The notes under the pieces were generated by a model. It was given only the letters and a program-made list of their open reading frames with translations, was not told the DNA's origin and made no database searches. From an uncultured Bacilli bacterium (lineage in GTDB: Bacteria; Bacillota_I; Bacilli_A; RF39; UBA660): a DNA stretch of 22,526 nucleotides. Position numbers and translations under genes: made by a program. Shown piece after piece: positions 19,878 through 22,526 of this stretch; position 1 is the first letter of the stretch, and every line of letters begins with the position of its first letter. The DNA lies in assembly GCA_934129945.1 (NCBI GenBank), contig CAKOXC010000013.1, positions 1 to 22,526 on the forward strand, written 5' to 3'.

Positions 19878-21158
19878 ATGAACAATATTAATTTACTACC
19901 AGCTGATAAATATAAAGTTGTGAACAAAACTATATTAACTAGCGAAGATCATAAAAATTTAATTAGTTTATATGAACCAATAATAGGATCTAATGCCGTT
20001 AGTTTATATATCACTTTATGGCGTGATTTAGAAAAATATAAAAATTTAAGTTTAGAGTATAATCATCATCATTTAATGACAATTTTAAAAAGTGATTTAA
20101 AAACAATTAAACAAGCTCGTGAATCTTTAGAAGCTATGGGACTTATTAAAACGTTCTATAAAGAAGCAATAGCCAATGAATATATATATGAATTATATTC
20201 ACCATTGTCTGCAAAAGAATTTTTTAATCATCCGATTTTTAATGTTGTTTTATATAATAATATTGGCAAGTTTGAATACGATATTTTAAAAAAAGAATAT
20301 GAAATAGAAAAAATCGATTTAACAGGATTTAGTGACATTTCTAAAAATTTGGATGAAACATTTAAAGCTGTTAGTGTTATTGATAACTTTGATACTAATG
20401 AAAGAACAACACTTGAATTAAACTTACAAAATAAATTAGATTTTGAATTTATTATTTCAGCATTACCTAAAAATATGGTAAATGAAAGAACATTTAATAA
20501 AAGAGTAAGAGAGTTATTAAATAATTTAGCATTTATTTATAATCTTGATTCATTAAAAATAAGTGAATTATTAAGAACGGTTATAAACGAAAAAGGATAT
20601 ATTAATAAAGAAGATTTAAGAATAGCAGCTAGAAAATATTATCAATACTCTAATACAGGAAAATTACCAACACTTATTTATCGTACACAACCAGATTATT
20701 TAAAAACTCCTGTTGGGGATAATTCAAAACGTGGTAAAATAATAGGGGTATTTGAAAATACAAGTCCTTATAACTTTTTAAAAAATAAAAATAAAGGGGC
20801 AAATCCTACTTTAAGAGAATTAAAATTACTTGAAAGTCTGTTAATAGATGTTGGACTTAAACCAGCTGTTGTTAATGTTTTAATTGATTATGTTTTAAGA
20901 ACTAATAATAATAAATTATCTGCTCCTTTGATTGAAACAATAGCAACCCATTGGAAACGTGAAGGAATAGAAACAGCAGTTGAAGCAATGAATTTAGCTG
21001 AAAAACAAAATAAAAAATACACTAAAAAAATGCATGATATTAATCCAAAAGTAAAAATAATTGAAAAGCCAATTTGGTTTAACGAAAATATTGAAAAAGA
21101 AACAATTACAAAAGAAGAGTCAGAAGAATTAGAAGAATTATTAAGTGAATTTAGGTGA
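19878..21158 (+). CDS. dnaB: Replication initiation and membrane attachment protein DnaB (helicase co-loader)
   Basis: The protein has 426 aa from ATG 19878, with GGGTGAT before it; the in-frame GTG at 19869 is part of that site. The N-terminal DDBH1 winged helix is seen in TSEDHKNLISLYEPIIGSNAVSLYITLW and the following LKSDLKTIKQARESLEAMGLI. A DnaD/DnaB C-terminal domain follows, with LRELKLLESLLIDVGLKPAVVNVLIDYVL and the YxxxIAxxW-type motif represented by IETIATHWKREGI. In Gram-positive bacteria DnaB acts with DnaD and DnaI to load the replicative helicase at oriC and at stalled forks. The gene ends in TGA and dnaI begins six bases later, the conserved dnaB-dnaI order. Confidence 0.9.
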   Translation: MNNINLLPADKYKVVNKTILTSEDHKNLISLYEPIIGSNAVSLYITLWRDLEKYKNLSLEYNHHHLMTILKSDLKTIKQARESLEAMGLIKTFYKEAIANEYIYELYSPLSAKEFFNHPIFNVVLYNNIGKFEYDILKKEYEIEKIDLTGFSDISKNLDETFKAVSVIDNFDTNERTTLELNLQNKLDFEFIISALPKNMVNERTFNKRVRELLNNLAFIYNLDSLKISELLRTVINEKGYINKEDLRIAARKYYQYSNTGKLPTLIYRTQPDYLKTPVGDNSKRGKIIGVFENTSPYNFLKNKNKGANPTLRELKLLESLLIDVGLKPAVVNVLIDYVLRTNNNKLSAPLIETIATHWKREGIETAVEAMNLAEKQNKKYTKKMHDINPKVKIIEKPIWFNENIEKETITKEESEELEELLSEFR

Positions 21159-21163
21159 TATTG

Positions 21164-22054
21164 ATGGAAAGTATAAAAGAAAAATTTACAAGTAAAGAAA
21201 AGGTTAGAATTAGCCTTCAAAGAAACTATGAACATGCATGTACTACTCCTAAATTCAAAAATTTAGTTAATAAAATTGGCATGAGTCGTGAAGAAGCTAT
21301 GAAATATACTTCTAAGTTAGAAAAAATATTATTTCAATTAGAGAAGTGTCGTGAATGCAAGGGACTTTTTGAATGCTCTAGTGATTATGAAGGAAATGTA
21401 GAATATCCTACTAAAATAGAAGATAAATTCTACTTTACTTACACTCCTTGTAAATATACTAAAACAATTACTGATAAAAAAAATAAAAAGAAAACAGAAA
21501 CACAAATAATAGCTAATTCAAGGATGAAGGATATTGATATTACAGATAAAAATAGAGTTAAAGTAATAAAATGGTTGAAAAATTTTTATGACAAGTATGA
21601 TATATCGAAAAATATGAAAGGATTATATTTACATGGTAATTTTGGATGTGGGAAAACTTTTTTAATTTCATGTTTATTAAATGAATTGAAAATAAAAAAG
21701 AGTGTAAGTATAGAAATAGTATATTTTCCAGAAGCTTTAAGAACTTTAAAAGATGATTGGGATTTATTTGCTGATAAAATGTTTAATTATCAAAATGTAG
21801 ATATTTTACTTATTGATGATATAGGTGCTGAAAAAGTTACTGATTGGGGTAGAGATGAAGTATTAGGTACTATTCTTCAAAGTAGAATGAATGATAAATT
21901 ACCAACTTTTTTTACTTCAAACTTAAATATTAAAGAATTAGAAGATCACTTATCAAATAATGGAAAAGATATTATAAAAGCTAGAAGGATAATTGAAAGA
22001 ATTAAACAACTTTCAGAAGATATCGAAATGATTAGTGAAAATAAAAGAAAATAA
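21164..22054 (+). CDS. dnaI: Primosomal helicase loader DnaI
   Basis: The protein has 296 aa from ATG 21164, with AGGTGAT upstream overlapping the dnaB stop codon. The N-terminal domain has the zinc-binding cysteines CRECKGLFEC (Cys62, Cys65, Cys71) and a further Cys in TPCKY. The AAA+ domain has Walker A GNFGCGKT (158-165), Walker B ILLIDDIGAE (Asp218, Asp219), sensor-1-like TFFTSNLN and the Arg-rich RRIIERIKQL near the end. It is an ATPase that holds and loads the hexameric replicative helicase. Length and domain order fit Bacillus DnaI. A terminator overlaps the stop codon. Confidence 0.93.
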   Translation: MESIKEKFTSKEKVRISLQRNYEHACTTPKFKNLVNKIGMSREEAMKYTSKLEKILFQLEKCRECKGLFECSSDYEGNVEYPTKIEDKFYFTYTPCKYTKTITDKKNKKKTETQIIANSRMKDIDITDKNRVKVIKWLKNFYDKYDISKNMKGLYLHGNFGCGKTFLISCLLNELKIKKSVSIEIVYFPEALRTLKDDWDLFADKMFNYQNVDILLIDDIGAEKVTDWGRDEVLGTILQSRMNDKLPTFFTSNLNIKELEDHLSNNGKDIIKARRIIERIKQLSEDIEMISENKRK

Positions 22055-22072
22055 AAGCATTTTCTTTTTTTT
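22046..22072 (+). terminator. Intrinsic terminator at the dnaI stop codon
   Basis: AGAAAAT (22046-22052) pairs with ATTTTCT (22059-22065) over loop AAAAGC, followed by T to 22072. It insulates the replication operon from repeat copy 3. Confidence 0.75.
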
Positions 22073-22083
22073 ATTAAAACATT

Positions 22084-22132
22084 TGTCGCTATTTGTCGAA
22101 AGCCTTGAAATATAAAAAAATTACTATATAAT
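22084..22132 (+). promoter_or_regulatory. Promoter of the hydrophobic-peptide mRNA (copy 3) with Spo0A-box-like repeats
   Basis: TTGAAA (22105-22110) and TATAAT (22127-22132) are 16 bp apart. TGTCGAA at 22094-22100 lies four bases before the -35, as in copy 2. A degenerate partner TGTCGCT is at 22084-22090, exactly 10 bp away. Confidence 0.65.
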
Positions 22133-22140
22133 AGCATACC

Positions 22141-22229
22141 GAGAATCAAAAAGAAGATGCTTGCCACCTTACTTTAGGGACTAAAATTCAGGGGGTTTTT
22201 ATAAAAATAAAAGTAAAGGTGGTAATAAT
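22141..22229 (+). promoter_or_regulatory. Ribosome-binding-site-sequestering leader, copy 3
   Basis: CCACCTTACTTT (22164-22175) pairs with AAAGTAAAGGTGG (22210-22222), 12 bp with one bulged A, one pair more than copy 2. GATGCTTGCCAC (22156-22167) is again complementary to GTGGCAAGCATC in the 3' region (22395-22406). The opening block differs by one base from copy 2 (GAGAATC), giving one mismatch with the 3' end. Confidence 0.65.
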
Positions 22230-22337
22230 ATGAACAAAAATGATTATATAATCTCAAGATTATTCATAATTATATTTATTCAGTTATTTATAATAATAGC
22301 TTTATTTGTAAAAATATTAGTTATTACTTATAAGTAA
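22230..22337 (+). CDS. Small hydrophobic membrane peptide, putative type I toxin (copy 3)
   Basis: This has 35 codons, base-for-base identical to copy 2 (1805-1912), with AAAGGTGG ending seven bases before the ATG (three bases more spacing than copy 2). Identity of the coding part while leader and tail vary slightly suggests either selection on the peptide or recent conversion. Its reading as a toxin is as for copy 2. Confidence 0.65.
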   Translation: MNKNDYIISRLFIIIFIQLFIIIALFVKILVITYK

Positions 22338-22338
22338 T

Positions 22339-22436
22339 AAAAAAAGCATCTTTATTCTTAAAACCTGAATAAAGGTGCTTACAGCATAATATATGTGGCA
22401 AGCATCAAGTCCCTAGAAGACTTTTTGCTTCTCACT
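22339..22436 (-). ncRNA. Putative convergent antisense RNA (antitoxin-like), copy 3
   Basis: The predicted RNA is about 98 nt. The terminator stem and loop (22346-22378) and the seven-T run (22339-22345) match copy 2. The GATGCTTGCCAC, GGGACT and GAGAAGCAAAAAG blocks are all kept, while the connecting loop (22381-22395) has changed freely. A short 7-bp hairpin that can form in this connector in copy 2 is broken here, so it is unlikely to matter. Confidence 0.6.
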
Positions 22437-22442
22437 AAGTTA

Positions 22443-22471
22443 ATAATAACATAAATTTTACATAAATACAA
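22443..22471 (-). promoter_or_regulatory. Promoter of the antisense RNA, copy 3
   Basis: On the minus strand, TTGTAT (22471-22466) is followed by TATTAT (22448-22443) after 17 bp, predicting a start near 22435. It is the same as copy 2 despite changes in between. Confidence 0.6.
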
Positions 22472-22481
22472 TTTTTTCTTA

Positions 22482-22510
22482 TTGAATAAATTAATCAAAA
22501 ACTATATAAT
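22482..22510 (+). promoter_or_regulatory. Promoter of a gene beyond the window, same as that of the surface gene at 2111
   Basis: TTGAAT (22482-22487) and TATAAT (22505-22510) are 17 bp apart, then AATATAGAATAGG runs to the last base, identical to the sequence before AGGTGG at 2096. A paralogue of the 2111 surface gene is predicted to begin about 11 bases after the window end. Confidence 0.65.
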
Positions 22511-22526
22511 AAAAATATAGAATAGG

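Larger units (their letters stand above)
22094..22526 (+). repeat. Repeat copy 3 of the peptide/antisense-RNA locus (runs off the window end)
   Basis: This is homologous to 1674-2100 along its full length. The peptide gene is identical. Differences cluster in the leader, in the loop 3' of the antisense terminator (22381-22395) and in the RNA start region, where they mostly preserve pairing. The match reaches the final base, so the repeat and the following gene extend outside. Confidence 0.9.

Noticed and set aside
1..22526. Mollicutes code with TGA as tryptophan
   Set aside because: The dnaB-like gene ends at TGA with dnaI starting just after. Proteins such as the thioredoxin (CPWC) and the surface gene use TGG for tryptophan.
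1..22526. A DGR reverse transcriptase or template repeat within the window
   Set aside because: No frame shows a reverse-transcriptase YxDD core in a suitable context, and no stretch resembles 3720-3842 apart from itself. The RNA locus has no similarity to that segment, so it is not the template.
1..22526. CRISPR array
   Set aside because: The only repeats are three long, widely spaced copies and very short motifs. There is no regular repeat-spacer pattern.

Overview
The window is very AT-rich (about a quarter G+C by eye) and uses the standard code: TGG is tryptophan, and the dnaB-like gene ends in TGA. The gene set points to a Bacilli or Mollicutes-related firmicute, perhaps one of the uncultured RF39-like gut lineages. 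It includes Gram-positive helicase loaders DnaB and DnaI, a short RNA polymerase omega subunit, a SirA-like gene beside yneF, a RelQ-type alarmone synthetase and TasA/camelysin-like surface proteins. That placement is an inference from gene families, not from a marker phylogeny.

Layout. 1-2100: two copies of a near-identical repeat flank a P-loop kinase-like gene and a HAD phosphatase. 2111-3856: a large secreted protein with a TasA-like head, an FGE/C-type-lectin-like body and a 3' end whose composition looks like a diversity-generating-retroelement (DGR) variable repeat. 3938-5438: sirA-like, yneF, a lone pseudopilin, rpoZ and tRNA-Ala. 5570-8126: a holin-like plus M23 lysin pair, a membrane-anchored lytic transglycosylase and a small unknown. 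8189-14110: alarmone synthetase, Y-family polymerase, then an apparent operon of cyclophilin lipoprotein, ABC exporter and HD-domain dNTPase. 14147-17614 (minus strand): two unknowns, an M3-like metallopeptidase, a small membrane protein, a GNAT acetyltransferase, a tRNA-Met 3' fragment with phage-attachment-like surroundings, and an intact tRNA-Met. 17734-22054: thioredoxin-like protein, a second TasA-headed protein, dnaB and dnaI. 22084-22526: a third copy of the repeat.

The most notable element is that repeat, present at 1-203, 1674-2100 and 22094-22526. Each complete copy looks like a type I toxin-antitoxin-type RNA locus. A strong promoter makes an mRNA for a 35-residue hydrophobic peptide whose ribosome-binding site is locked in a leader hairpin. 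A convergent promoter makes a roughly 95-nt antisense RNA with its own terminator. The antisense RNA copies blocks of the mRNA leader, so the mRNA 3' end can pair either with its own leader or with the antisense RNA, which suggests a translational switch. Spo0A-box-like heptamers lie just upstream of the mRNA promoter.

The two complete copies are followed by an almost identical promoter and ribosome-binding site. After copy 2 these drive the DGR-target-like surface gene; after copy 3 the window ends just before the expected gene. The working hypothesis is a dispersed cassette of RNA toxin locus plus diversifiable surface protein, acted on in trans by a DGR located elsewhere. No reverse transcriptase or template repeat is visible here.
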